Assembly: GCA_025345505.1 (NCBI GenBank)
Contig: JANVCC010000120.1
Span: forward strand, 1,636,768 to 1,700,767
Direction of reading: 5' to 3'
Length of the DNA: 64,000 nucleotides
Source: Todiramphus chloris collaris
Taxonomy: Eukaryota; Chordata; Aves; Coraciiformes; Alcedinidae
Shown piece after piece: positions 47,297 through 59,020 of the stretch. Position numbers and translations under genes: made by a program. The number at the start of each line of letters is the position of its first letter. The stretch's first letter is position 1. Under the pieces are notes generated by a model, which saw only the letters and a list, made by a program, of their open reading frames with translations, did not search any database and had not been told where the DNA came from.

Positions 47297-48462
47297 CTGT
47301 GACTGGCTGGGTAGGTGAGGGGAGAGCAGTGGATGGTGTCTACCTTGACTTCAGCAAAGCTTCTGCCACTGTCTCCCGTGACATCCTCATGGGCAAGCTC
47401 AGGCAGTGTGGGTTGGAAGAGTGGACAGTGAGATGGGTTGAGAACTGGCTGAACAGCAGAGCTCAGAGGGTTGTGATCAGTGGCACAGAGTGCACTTGGT
47501 GAGCTGTAGATACTGGTGTTCCCCAGGGGTCAGTGCTGGGTTCAGTCTTATTCAACATCTTCATCATTGACCTGGATGGAGGCAGAGAGTGGACCCTCAA
47601 CAAGTCTGTTGATGATACGAAACTGGGAGCAGTGGCTGATACACCAGAGCTGTGCTGCTGTCCAGCCAGACTGGAGAGCTGGGCAAAGGGGAACCTCATG
47701 AAGTTCAAGGATAAGTGTAGAGTCCTACAGCTGGGGAGGAATAACCCTCTGCACCAGTACAGGTGAGGGGTTGACCTGCTGGAAAGCAGCTCCATGGAGA
47801 AGAACCTTGGAGTCCTGGTGCACAATTGGTTATCCATGGGACAGCAATGGGCTCTTGTAACCAGGAAGGCCAATGATCTCCTGGGGTGCATGACAGAGTG
47901 GGGCCAGCAGGTCCAGGGAGGTTCTTCTCCCCCTCTACTCTGCACTGGTGAGGCCACATCTGGAGCATTTTGTTCTGTTCTGGGCTCCCCAGTTCAAGAG
48001 GGACAGGGAAATACTGGAGAGAGTCCAACAGAGGCCACAAGGATGCTGAAGGGACTGGAACATCTCTCTGGTGAGGAAAGGCTGAGAGCCCTGGGGCTGT
48101 TTAGTCTGGAGAGGAGAAGCCTGAGAGGGGATCTTATTGATGTTTACAAATCTCTGAAGGGTGGGTTCAAGTAGAAGGGGTCAGGCTCTTGTCAGTGGTG
48201 CCCTGGGATAGGACAAGGGGCAATGGTCAGAAGGAGAAACACAGGAAGCTCCACCTCAACAGGAGGAAAAACTTCTTCACTGTGAGAGTGCCAGAGCCTG
48301 GCCCAGGCTGCCCAGAGAGGCTGTGGAGTCTCCTTCTCTGGAGCCTTTCCAGCCCCCCTGTCTCTGTTCCTGTGTGGGCTGCCCTGGGTGACCCTGCAGG
48401 GGGGTTGGACTCCATGATCTCCAGGGGTCCCTTCCAACCCCACCATTCTGTGATTCTGTGAT
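47297..48462 (+). mobile_element. Longest CR1 LINE copy, with RT palm region
   Basis: The + strand reads TGWVGEGRAVDGVYLDFSKA at about 47299-47360, PQGSVLG at 47521-47541 and VDD at 47608-47616, where active CR1 has the ADD of the reverse-transcriptase catalytic motif. It then runs through EKNLGVLVHNWLSMGQQWAL and RALGLFSLERRSLRGDLI to an intact 3' end (ATTCTGTGATTCTGTGATT). The same frame is cut by TGA stops at 47500-47502 and 47766-47768 and by shifts near 47900, so it is inactive. The N-terminal ORF2 endonuclease and ORF1 are absent. Confidence 0.97.
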
Positions 48463-51324
48463 TATTTTCTGAAGTAAAAAACTAGGGTTATGCTGAAAAG
48501 CGTTGCATTTTCCTTTGGCAAGGAATTGTTCTTATTGTGCACCAAGACACATGAAAGTTCTCCCAGCAGCTTGCACAGAAGCCCCCAGACCAGATCATTT
48601 CAACTCTTACAAGGAGGTTCCTGTTGCAGCAAGCACCCTGGGGATGAAGCAGATGGGCAAGGATAGCACTTCAAGATTCAGAAACACCCAGTGAAGGAGA
48701 CAAGGAAGCTCACTGTGGAGACACCTTAGTAACAATCCCCACCACGTGCAAGTCCAGTGCTTTCAACGTAATTAAAACATCAGGCTTGCAGCAGAACCAA
48801 ATGTTTCAAAGAATAAAGTGCCTCACAAGTTGCTCGCAAGACCCTGCCCCCAAACCGAATTCCACACCGTAATTCCTCCTGCCAGGGCAGTCTTTACCTT
48901 GCACTGCTTCATTAAGCATTTTAATTACACAACTTGTCATTTCTATAGAGGGCATCCTGCTAGAGTTTCAAGACGTTACAACGGCGAGTAACTTCCACGA
49001 TATGCACAGCGGCTGCATCTCTAAATCCACCCTGGTTGGGGGTATCTCTTACATACTAATTACCCCTTAGTTCATCTGAGCTAACGACGGCAACTCTCAC
49101 ATCAGGGAAGATAAAAGCCTTGCTCTTGGACGGGATGGGAGCAGCTTCTCAGGGATCTTCTCTTCCCCTGACCCCTGCCTCATGCCCAGCTCCAGCCTGT
49201 GCTGAAATGGCAATGGATTTAGCCGGAGTGACTCCTCCTTGGCACTCTGCCCTCCAAACACAGCACACATCTTCATGGAGCAAAGCGGCTACGTAGGGAA
49301 AGAAATGCCTTTAAAAGGACGGGCCAGACGAACCCGAGTAATCAGCTCGTCAGCAGACTCTCCAGCAGTGCCTTTGCTTTTACTTTTCAAGGTACACAAC
49401 TTTTCAGGAGATACTAAAAATAAACCTCGAGCAGGAGGAAAAAAAAAGGAAAAAAAAAAAAAAAGCAATCACTAACATCTAAGTCAGCGCTTAGAAGATG
49501 AAAAAGCACTGACTCAACTCCCGGAGTATCCAGAGACCTGAGGATATTCAGGCTGCACGGAGATCCCAGGGCAATGCCAAGGTGTGGAGAAAGGAAGGGC
49601 AGAGCAGGCAGAGGTGCCCTCAGGAAATCTCACCGCATCACGCACGTCGAGACACCTCGGGTACCACCGACGTCTCTCCCTCCCCGGTTCTCGATGCAAA
49701 ATCTGAAAGATTAGCTTGAGCTTGTCGTGACAATCCACCTCTCCAAAAAAAGTCAATACATAAATTCAAGGTATTTACTGCATTTGTTCTTTAAATGATG
49801 TACTTTGATCTCTGCCCTGATAACAAGAAAGTAATTGAGGTTCGCCCGGAGCGCAGCGGCAGCACCTTGTTCTGCAGCGCGGCACGGAAAGCTGGCAGCT
49901 CGCTGTGCTTGGCTCTCCTACAGCCCTGGCTGGTGAACGGGGAGCAGAACAGGACTCCTCCAGGCCGGGAAGCCCAGAAGGGAGAGTACTCCAGCATCCA
50001 GACCCTTGGCTCCAGCTCGCAACTCTCCCAACCTCTGCAAGCGCTGCATCTCTTCCCGCTTTTCTGAGACAGCCGTTCTCACGCCACGGAACTGCTTTCA
50101 AAAATGCAGTTTGTTAACATGCAAAGCAGTTGAGCTCAGCTGTTGACTTCAACAAGGATGGCACAAAGGGGGCATATCCCTCCAAAGACCCCAAGATCAC
50201 TGGGACAGGAGAATCACCCTGTCTGGGTGGAGGAGGAACAGGATTTCAGCCTGTCCAGCAGGCAAATGCTCCGGGATGTCAGGAGCAACCATCACAGACT
50301 AGGAGCTGGAAGGGAACTCAGCGTTACTTGCAAGGCAAAAGATGATAAATAAGAACCAAACCACGAGTCTAAACCATGGAGTCCATAAGCTTGCCTCTCC
50401 CAGGGCTACATGTGGCTGGGACAGAGAAAGCTCACACCACCCATGAGCTTTGCAAAGTTTTGGAGGTAAGCAAAAAGCTGAAGAGCACTCCCCAGAGCAG
50501 CACTCCCAGCTCCAACCCACCCAGCCAGGAGGAATGTCTCAAATTAGGGACTTTCATAGCTTAGTATAAAAAAATGCCCACACATCACCATTTAGCAGTT
50601 CACAGTCAGTATTTCATGAATTATGACCATGACTGCCAGGCATAAGGTGGGTCTTGCAGCCAGGGATAAGGCAGCAGACCCCACACAGCACAGCTCTCTC
50701 CTGAACTTCAGGGACAAATATCCTTTCTTCTCTCCTCTCCACCACAGTTACGCAGAGCTGCCTCTTTAGAAACAAGGTGTGACAGACAAAAAGCCTGCCT
50801 GAGACCGAGCTTTGCCAAGACAAACTCCAGTATCATCTCCTCTCGTACATCTCCACAGGAAAGCAGCCCCCTTCCCCAACATGACAGCAGCTCTGGGGAC
50901 CACGTGCCCCAAGATACTCATGCTGTAGTCACTGCTCTGCATTCTAAGTGGCTCTAAAGTCATCCAGAATTGTTTCTATTACTGCACGTTTGATCCTTTA
51001 TACAATGAACTTGACAAGTCCCAAATGCAGCTCCATCATTATAAATTCACTGCTGTGCTTTACGCTGGACCATGAACTCTAAGACAAGACTGACTGGCAT
51101 CATGGTGATGTCGATACGGCCTTAATCTCCTCTTGGTGAGGAAATTGCTCTGGACTCATCACTGCAATAGCTGGTCATCACATTTATGCTAATTTGAATT
51201 CATCTTCCTGACCATGGAGCACCGGAACTTTGTAAAAAGCAGCTGAGATCCTCCAGTGCTTCCTGTCCCACTACAATCCTCCCTTTCACTCACAAAGGAC
51301 CCTACCGTGCTGTCCATGCATCTC
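48463..51324. other. Unique DNA with A-rich tract
   Basis: A-rich run at 49439-49464. No gene or known repeat recognised over 2.9 kb. Confidence 0.5.
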
Positions 51325-51835
51325 ACAGAATCATACAATCATCAGGGTTGGAAGGGACCTTAAAGCTCACCCAGTTCCAGCCCCCCTGCCATGGGCAGGG
51401 ACACCTCCCACTAGAGCAGGTTGCTCACAGCCCCAGCCAGCCTGGCCTTGAACACTGCCAAGGATGGGGCTTCCACCACCTCTCTGGGCAACCTGGGCCA
51501 GTGTCTCACCACCCTCCTGGGGAAGAAATTCTTCCTACAGTCCAACCTGAATCGACTTCTCTCTAGTTTTAATCCATTCCCTCCAGTCCTGTCACTGCCC
51601 CACAGCCTAAAAAGTCCCTCCCCAGCTTTCCTGTAGCCCCTTCAGATACTGGAAGGCCACAAGAAGGTCTCCCCAGAGCCTTCTCTTCTCCAACAACCCC
51701 AACTCTTCCAGTCTGTCCCCATAGCAGAGGTGCTCCAGCCCTCTGACCATCCTGGTGGCCCTTCTCTGCACACGTTCCAGCACATCCATAGTCTTCCTGT
51801 AACAGGGGCTCCAGAACTGGACGCAGGGAACTCCC
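51325..51835 (-). mobile_element. CR1 LINE, ~510 bp, 3' end present
   Basis: Minus strand. Tail at 51325 (CACAGAATCATACAATCATC), then GCCATGGGCAGGGACACCTC. The minus-strand frame reads [20 protein letters not shown] near 51720-51785. Confidence 0.95.
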
Positions 51836-52632
51836 CATACCTGCTCCAATATGAACATAACAGAGAAGCTCAGCCCAGGACTGACCTTCAGGGGACTCCT
51901 TTCACAGCCTCTCCTACCTTGCTAATTCTCTGGGAGTAACCTCCATTCTCTTTGGTCTATAATTCCCCATGTGACACTGCATCAGAATACCTGCAGAAAT
52001 CTGGAGAATTGAAACCCAAAGTGCTTCCTTGTCTGCAAAATCAGCTCTCTCACTGGGATATCCTGGGTTTATCTTGTGTTCAGTTGTGTAGTAAAATAAC
52101 GATCTGACAGACAGCACTTCAGACTTTCCCCTTTACAGTAAACTGTGATGCAGCTTGGTTGACTGCTGAATGTCTCAAGAAAGCCACTGGAGAGAGAACA
52201 TGAGAAAAGTGGAAACCTCAACCACGTCCCAGCGGTCTCTTTGTCCTTACAGCTCGATGGCCAAATGTTAACTTCTGGGGAAAAGATGAACAATGAAGAA
52301 GTTTCTAAGAAATACATCTGGGGAAGGGGCAGGTGATGGTGGGATTTCTCCCAACCCATATTAAAAAGCTGTGCAGGAAATACAGGCAGGACAGCAGCCT
52401 GGGTGTTTTCAATACCACTTGCAGTCCAAAATACAGGAAATCTCCCATTACACGGATGTCCAGCCACCCTACCTCGTGGAACACCGTGGGAGCTGGATCA
52501 GAGCCAGAGTTCCTCCTCCGCTTCCAGCTGATATTACACACATCAACAGCACGCTGGTCAGATCTCAGTGGGCACCAACTCTCAAGCCTCAGCTTGAAAG
52601 TGGTGGCTAAGATCTGCTATGCTCCTGCATCC
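51836..52632. other. Unique DNA, nothing recognised
   Basis: No gene or repeat recognised. Confidence 0.5.
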
Positions 52633-52974
52633 ACAGAATCAATCACAGAATTACTGAGGCTGGAAAAGACCTCTGAGATCAACAAGTCCAGCCCATGACC
52701 TATCACCATGACGTTGGCCAGACCATGGCACTCAGTGCCACCTCCAGCCTGCCTTTGAACACCTCCAGGGACGGTGACTCCACCACCTCCCTGGGCAGCC
52801 CATTCCACTGGCTGATCACCCTCTGTCAGGAAGGGCTTCCTGATATCCAACCCAAACCTCCCCTGGCGCAGCTTCAGCCTATGCCATCTCCTCCTGACAC
52901 TGGTTCCTGGGAGAAGAGCCCGACCCCCACCTGCCTACAGCCTCCCTTCAGGGAGCTGTAGAGAGGGACAAGGT
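52633..52974 (-). mobile_element. CR1 LINE, ~340 bp, 3' end present
   Basis: Minus strand, with the distinctive tail AGAATCAATCACAGAATTAC. Near-identical to 60845-61186 and related to 17712-18061. Ends abruptly at GAGGGACAAGG. Confidence 0.95.
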
Positions 52975-55116
52975 TCTTTCAGCTGCATCCAAGACTGTGT
53001 TAAGGTTCCAGGCAGGAGGAGGTTCCCAGGTTCATGCAGCACATGCAGAAAGCTCTTTACAAGTCCAGCAATTGAGGAGAGGAAAAATGTGGCAACAAAA
53101 TCCAGGCTGGGCCATGCCAAGCACCTCCTTGGAGCCTCAAGCAGGTAGTTCACAATAACAGGAATCAGCACGTTGAGAAAGGACAGGGAGTGTCACGCTG
53201 CCCAAACAGGGGATCTCTTCCAGCTGGCTGCATAAACCACCCTGGTCGAGCCCTTGATGCCGTGTGCTAATGCTCCTGGCCATTTCATCAGCCTCCTTCT
53301 CTTGCACCCAACCAAATCACATTAGCACAGGGCGATGACTTCATATCCAGGTGATGCATCTGCCCACGAATTACCTCTGGTGAGGTTACTGGAGTCCCAC
53401 TGGAGAGGTTTTGTTCTACTGGGATTACAGAGCTGTCTGGGCAGGCTGACGGCAGCTTGATCTTTCCTGCAGATCCCTCTCTGTTTTCTTAGGATTCCTG
53501 CTATTAGCAAGAGTAGCACAGAGATGTTTTCATAAGGCAAGGAAAGCACACGATGAAAAGAAATCATCTCTGGTCTTCTCCAAGCAGAATGGTGCACTGC
53601 TCTTGCAAATTACTCAGCATAGCACCGAGTCCCCAGTAGCACACAGAGCTGCTGTGACCACTTCAGTGAGCTGCAGTGCTCGGACACGGCACGGAGTTAG
53701 GAGATGAAGAGATGATTTGGAAACAGAGACAGCAGCTACAGACGTGGACAGCGAGACTCAAAATACTACACTTGCAGTGTGAGCCACAGTTTGGGCTCCA
53801 GACAGCGCACCAAGCATGGGGAGCGTGCCCAGCCCATCTGCCTCATGACCCTGAAAGGCAGGGGTTGGAGGGAGGGTGAAGCTGGGCTCTCCTGGTGTCC
53901 ACAAGCCTCTACCAAGAAACCAAACGGATCAGAAGTTATCACCGTTGGGATAAAGAATGAGTAGCAGTCAAGGTGAAAGCTGCTCTAAAACCTACAGGAC
54001 CAGTTTCACAGCTCAATGGCTGAAAAAAATGAGAGGAAATGGATGGAAGATATTTAAAACAGAGCCACTTCCCTTTTCGGAGATCTTTCAGGAAACAAGA
54101 TATGAATTGAACTTCAAGAACAAGAGTTTCTTTACAGGCAACCAGGAGGGACCTTGAGAGCCCATCAGGCAGCAGTATCCTCGGAGGTCAAGCTTCAGAG
54201 AGCAGCCTCAGGGCCAAACCCTGGCATCAGGGATGCCCTTTACTCCAACAGCCGCATTTCCTAGAGGCGTTCGGAGGAAAAGCCAGCACTGCTCACGGTC
54301 CTGCCCCACAGCCACAGCCGGAGGGAAGAGCAGGGCTGGGGCAGCCCCAGAGGTGCAGGGCTGGGCCATGAGGAGATCCAGGCAGGTGCCGTCTGGGCAG
54401 ACGCTGCCAACAGAAAGAAGCTGGTCCCACACATGGAGGTACAAACACTCCACACCACAACTAAAGACACGTGTGGTCACTCGGAGACAAGATCCCCCAG
54501 CTTCTCACCAGGCCACACAGCGCATCAGAACCCCTAGAGCCAACAGCTCTGGCTTCTCTCCACCCCAGAGCACACCAGGGGTCAGCCTGCAGCAGCCCAG
54601 CTTCTTAGAAGGTGCCCTTGGGTGCCAGAGCAGGGTTCTTGCTGTGCCCCGACCCACCCAGGGGATGAGGGTGGGAAAGGAGCCACCGAGCTAGCGCAGT
54701 CGGACCCCCGAGGCACTGCTCGGGCAGGGAAGGGACGCTGCCAACCGAAAGCAAAGGACCAAAGGGGAAAAACAGCAGCAAGCTGCAGAGATCCAACAAC
54801 AGTTCTGGGGAAGAGACACCTGAACGCAGCAAGCCCTGAGGGGAATTCTTGTCGGCATGGGGAGGCCTGCCCCAGTACCCTTCTCCTACGCTCGGGAGCC
54901 AAGAAAAACATGTGCAGTGAAAACAGATGCTGTGACAGTCCCACCTGCAAGCTCTCCTTTGCACAGCCCAGCTCTCCCCAGGGAGCCCTGCCAGCTGCCC
55001 GGCCCGGCCCACCGCAGCATCCTGGGCTCAGCTCTCCTCCCTGGTGTCTCCAAAGAGCTTGGACCCGGAGGAGATTGTCCTCTTGAAAACCTCAAGCCTC
55101 TCTAAGCAGTAATTTC
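52975..55116. other. Unique DNA, nothing recognised
   Basis: GC-rich from about 54280 to 55060, with overlapping frames on both strands and no recognisable domain. Confidence 0.5.
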
Positions 55117-55465
55117 ATAGAATCATTCAGGTTGGAAAAGACCCTTGGGATCATCGAGTCCAACCATTAACCCTACTCTGCAAAGCTCACCCCTAAACCA
55201 TGTTCCTCAAAACCACATCTAAACGACCCTTAAACACCTCCAGGGATGGTGACTCAACCCCCTGTTCCAGTCTCTGCCTACTCTTGCTGTGGAAGTTTTT
55301 TCCTTCATGTCCAGTCTAACTCTCCCTTGCTGCAGTTTGAATCCATCCCCTCTTGTTCTATTGCTAATTACTGTGAGAAGGGACCAGCACCAGCCTCTCT
55401 ACAGTGTCCTGTCAGGTAGCTGTAGAGGGAGATGAGGTTGTGCCACTCAGTCTCTTCTCTACCGA
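55117..55465 (-). mobile_element. CR1 LINE, ~350 bp, 3' end present
   Basis: Minus strand. CATAGAATCATTCAGGTTGG at the tail, TCATCGAGTCCAACCATTAA, then the coding end (CTCCCTTGCTGCAGTTTGAA). More diverged than most copies and missing ~10 bp near 55260. Confidence 0.92.
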
Positions 55466-56010
55466 GACACCCTGAACACCTTTTCAGTGCTCTGCCTACG
55501 CTGTCCTGCCTGGAGAGTCCCCTGTAAGCTCTTCCACATGTGCACTGTCCAGGACACCCCAGGGGCTCCCGGTCCTCCCTCTCTCTCCCTGGCCACACCG
55601 TTCCTCTTGTTTCCAACCCAGCCATTTGACATCACCATGAAGAAACTTCTCTGTTCCTGGAAGATCCACCTTTATCCCCATACAAATCTATCTTTCCCCA
55701 TTCCAACCATTTCAACACTTAACGACCAAAAGTTATTTCGACTAGAACCAAAACCAACTCTGGCCAATACCTCCGAACAACTGCTGTGACCTCCAGATAG
55801 GTTATCTCTGCTTTATCAACTTTCTGCCTTGAAACAGTGCTGGCAGCAAATCTTATCTATGATCTGAAGATAGCAAAGCTTCGTCAGCGACTCAGCCTCT
55901 TCTTTTTCAGGTGATAAACCCTGAGCATCTAAGCATCTCTCCCTGCGTTCACATCCTGCAAACTGGAGTGCCCACCACAAATGATGGCAAATCCACACCC
56001 AGCTGCCACC

Positions 56011-56109
56011 AGAAAAAAAAAGACAAAGAGGAGAAAAGAAGAGAAAGAGGAAAAAAAAAGGAGAGGAGGAGAAAAAGAAAAAGGAGAGAGAGAGGAGAGA
56101 AAAAAAAAG
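56011..56109. repeat. Long polypurine tract
   Basis: Ninety-nine bases with a single pyrimidine at 56024. Positions 56025-56109 are 85 uninterrupted A/G. Mixed GAGAGA, GGAGGA and A9 blocks. Confidence 0.97.
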
Positions 56110-57037
56110 CCCCACTGTGGCAAGGCAGAGCTGAGCAGGCAGCTGATGCTCGGAGACGTTGTAGAGAAGATGTGCAGAGCAGCACCCTCCAAGCGCTGCC
56201 TCAGCCCCGTGCCCGCTGTGCTCGCCATGGCTGCAGTGTGCAGCAGCTGCAGAAAGAAGTCACCACTTCTCTCGATTTTTCTACTCTTGAGAGAAACCTT
56301 ATTCATTTTTGCAGTCACCTGACGAACTGAGAGTGAAACTCCCGTAACCAGGCAGGTCTCAAGGGCTCCGGGTAGCAGACGTGCTCCGACTCTGGGGCGA
56401 GGAAACCAAAAAGCAAGAAAATCTTTCACCCGTTCAAGCCACCCTTCACTCTGCTGCCAGGGCTCTGAGGCTTAATGGCAAAGGAGGGGGGAGAAAGGGA
56501 AAAAAAGTAAAATAAGGAGCCCCCAGCAGCAAGGCAGTGACAGAGCCAGGGCCAAGGGACGGCTGCTGGCAGCGCTGCCCATCACTGCCCATCACTCCGT
56601 CTGCGGGCACAGAGCCAGGCAAGGGGCTCTCTGAAGGAAAACAGGGAGGGAAAGGAGGAAGGGGAGCGAGACAAATAAAAACACACCTCCCCAAAACACC
56701 CCTGCGCCGCACGCAGTAATCAGCAGCGGCCTGCGTGCACCTTTCCCAGAACCCCCTCTTTATTACTAGTGGGTAGCTGTATTTTTAGCCTGTGGCTTTC
56801 TGTTTTTGCAGACACATTCCAGCACGAAACCAGAGACAATGCAGAGCAGCGAGCAGCAGGGTTTATTTTAAGGGCCGGACCGTTCTCCTGAGAGGATGCT
56901 CTGTTTGCGCCTGCTGCAGGAAGCAGTAAAATGGCAGGTGTGCTCCCACCTCCCTCACCCAGAGCCACAAACCAAAAGGCCCAATGCAAAGCAGCCACTT
57001 TTGTCTTGCAAATCTCTGCTCGGGCGCGCTGAAAATT

Positions 57038-57090
57038 AAAAAGGGAAAAGAAAAAAGGGGAAAAAAGAAGAAAAAAAAAGAGAGAAAAAA
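57038..57090. repeat. Polypurine tract
   Basis: Fifty-three uninterrupted A/G bases, about 1 kb from the larger purine tract and on the same strand. Confidence 0.95.
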
Positions 57091-57242
57091 TTTAAAAAGA
57101 AATGTGAGGGAGAGGGGTTTTCCCCAGGGCCTGTTTCTGAGCTCGTTAGCCCCGCAGATGCTCAAGCCCTCCTTTGCCAGGAAGCAGCCCCATGAGCAGG
57201 GGCGGGAGGAGGCAGCAGCGGCAGCTTTAACTGCTGCTCCCC

Positions 57243-57260
57243 ATTTGCATGTATGCAAAG
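57243..57260. promoter_or_regulatory. Inverted octamer pair (POU-type motif)
   Basis: ATTTGCAT, GT, ATGCAAAG: one perfect octamer and one with a single mismatch in inverted orientation. Adjacent GGTAATTG (57262-57269) is a homeodomain-type core. Function is inferred from motif match only. Confidence 0.35.
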
Positions 57261-57321
57261 GCGGTAATTGCGGCCCGGCGTGCCCTGCCTTGCAGGAAGC
57301 CTCGCTCCTTCCAGCGCCAAT

Positions 57322-57420
57322 GAGGCCTGGCCCGGGAGCCTCCGGTGAGGCCTGGCCGGGGAGCTGCTGGCGAGGCCTGGCCCCGGGGAGCCCCCGGCGA
57401 GGCCTGGCCCCGGGGAGCTC
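57322..57420. repeat. GC-rich 25-27-bp tandem repeat, 4 copies
   Basis: Units start GAGGCCTGGCC at 57322, 57347, 57372 and 57399. The last two share GGCCCCGGGGAGC. Contains StuI-type AGGCCT palindromes and CCCCGGGG. Confidence 0.95.
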
Positions 57421-57836
57421 ACACGCTCCAGGTAATTTGGAGGACAGAGCAAGGGAATTGTGTTTAAAATCCAGGCCTCGCCCTACCCGCGCTGAATGCA
57501 CCGCTGCCATCCCACTTGCCCTCGCAACAAGGCTGCTGTGGTTGTTTCTTCTGAACAGGTAGCTCCAGCGCTAAAATACAGCGGATTTTCTGCATATTAC
57601 AGGAAGAAGTTGAAAATCTTTGCTCGCCTTATACTTCGTGGGGGAAAAAAAATGCGGTTTTTTTGGTTTTTTCAGGTTTATCACCTGAAAAAAAAAAAAA
57701 ACAACAGGACTTTGAATACATCTCCCATGGGCTCCTTCTGCACCGTCATCCTCAGTGTCCTGCCCCTGGTTACCTTGCAACCCTTTCCTGATTTTCTTTC
57801 CTAGCCATTATGGCTTGTGGTTTGAGTTTGTATATA
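57421..57836. other. Unique DNA holding one flank repeat and a hairpin
   Basis: Contains an 11-bp perfect inverted repeat (57667-57693) and flank copy A (57730-57828). No gene recognised. Confidence 0.6.
57730..57828. repeat. ~100 bp direct repeat, copy A, left of the array
   Basis: Matches 58744-58855 with small indels: GGCTCCTTCTGCAC, CTCAGTGTCCTGCC, GGTTACCTTGC and CCATTATGGCT are all shared. About 82-85% identity by eye. Confidence 0.9.
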
Positions 57837-58169
57837 CCATTTAAGGCCATATTCACCACTTAAGTAAGTTCATATTCACCATTTAAGGCCATATTCACCA
57901 CTTAAGTAAGTTCATATTCACCATTTAAGTCCATATTCACCACTTAAGTAAGTTCATATTCACCACTTAATTAAGTTCATATTCACCGTTTAAGGCCATA
58001 TTCACCACTTAAGTTCATATTCACCATTTAAGTCCATATTCACCACTTAAGTTCATATTCACCATTTAAGGCCATATTCACCGCTTAAGTAAGTTCATAT
58101 TCACCATTTAAGGCCATATTCACCGCTTAAGTAAGTTCATATTCACCATTTAAGGCCATATTCACCACT
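57837..58169. repeat. AT-rich array of 19/23-bp units, ~16 monomers
   Basis: Monomers start CATATTCACC. Type 1 (19 bp) is CATATTCACCATTTAAGGC or ...AAGTC. Type 2 (23 bp) is CATATTCACCACTTAAG plus TAAGTT, in places shortened to 19 bp. Types 1 and 2 mostly alternate, giving a 42-bp higher-order unit. CCACTTAA occurs in six monomers and the CGCTTAAG variant in two. Confidence 0.97.
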
Positions 58170-59020
58170 CTGCTCTGCAAAACATAGCCTCATTTTGCAA
58201 AGGTAAATGAGACAAAAAGTGTGATCCGAGGGGGAACACCTCTTGCAGACAGCATTAGGTATTGATTAGAAAAGGCTTTTTAATAAAAAGAGTAATAACA
58301 AGAAGTGCTATTGCTCCGCTGGCAATCAGTGTCACTGAAGCAAAAGCCAAGAGCTCAGTAAGACCCCGGGAACACTCCAGTGTTTGCAAGGGAAAGCAAC
58401 AGTGTTTAGTGCTGTGTTTTATCGGATGATGTGCCCCAGAGGATGAAAAAAGCAAAGGATGAGAAAGCTGCTTGTAGGCTTAGGAGGAAGCTGCCCAGAA
58501 AACCTAAGTTTTCGCCGGAACACTGGTGTTTTAATAAAAACCCAAGTTAAAAGCATATTAATGGGCACGCTGACACAAAGGGCAAGGTGGGTAAAGTCTT
58601 TTACTCAGAAGATAAAGTTTTCAGGAAATTGGATGGTTTTTTTTTTTTTACTTTCTCTGTTCTCTAGAAATGCTCCTGAGCTAACCCATGGCTCCTATTG
58701 CTGCTCGCACTTTCTCATTCAGCAGAGGACAATACTCCTCTACGGGCTCCTTCTGCACAGTCATCTTTTCCCTCAGTGTCCTGCCGTCGGTTACCTTGCT
58801 ACCTTTCCCTGATTGTTTTTCTTTTCTACCCATTATGGCTCATGGTTAAAGTTTCGTTTCATGGGAGCAAGGAGTTCTCTGGGACCAAACAGCTGGATGG
58901 GCTGCAAAGCCGGGGGCTGATCCGGCCTCCAGGCAGCACTGCCCTGTAAACCTGGAGAAAACAATACAATATGTGCATGAGAACTGCAGAACTCTCCTTG
59001 ACTCTGAAATGGAAAAATAA
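58170..59020. other. Unique DNA holding flank repeat copy B
   Basis: T-rich run at 58638-58649 and flank copy B (58744-58855). No gene recognised. Confidence 0.6.
58744..58855. repeat. ~110 bp direct repeat, copy B, right of the array
   Basis: Same orientation as 57730-57828, about 1.0 kb apart, with the 19/23-bp array between them. Confidence 0.9.

Larger units (their letters stand above)
55466..57321. other. Unique DNA with long purine tracts
   Basis: Holds purine tracts at 56011-56109 and 57038-57090, a GC-rich part from 57120, and an inverted octamer pair at 57243. No gene recognised. Several frames here translate the purine tracts into K/E/R-rich or F/S/L-rich runs. Confidence 0.5.

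Noticed and set aside
46810..47502. 230-codon open frame
   Set aside because: Its C-terminal third is CR1 reverse transcriptase. The upstream part shows no domain and is probably chance read-through.
57837..58169. CRISPR-like alternating repeats
   Set aside because: The units between repeats are themselves repeats, not diverse spacers, and the DNA is from a bird. It is a satellite-type array.
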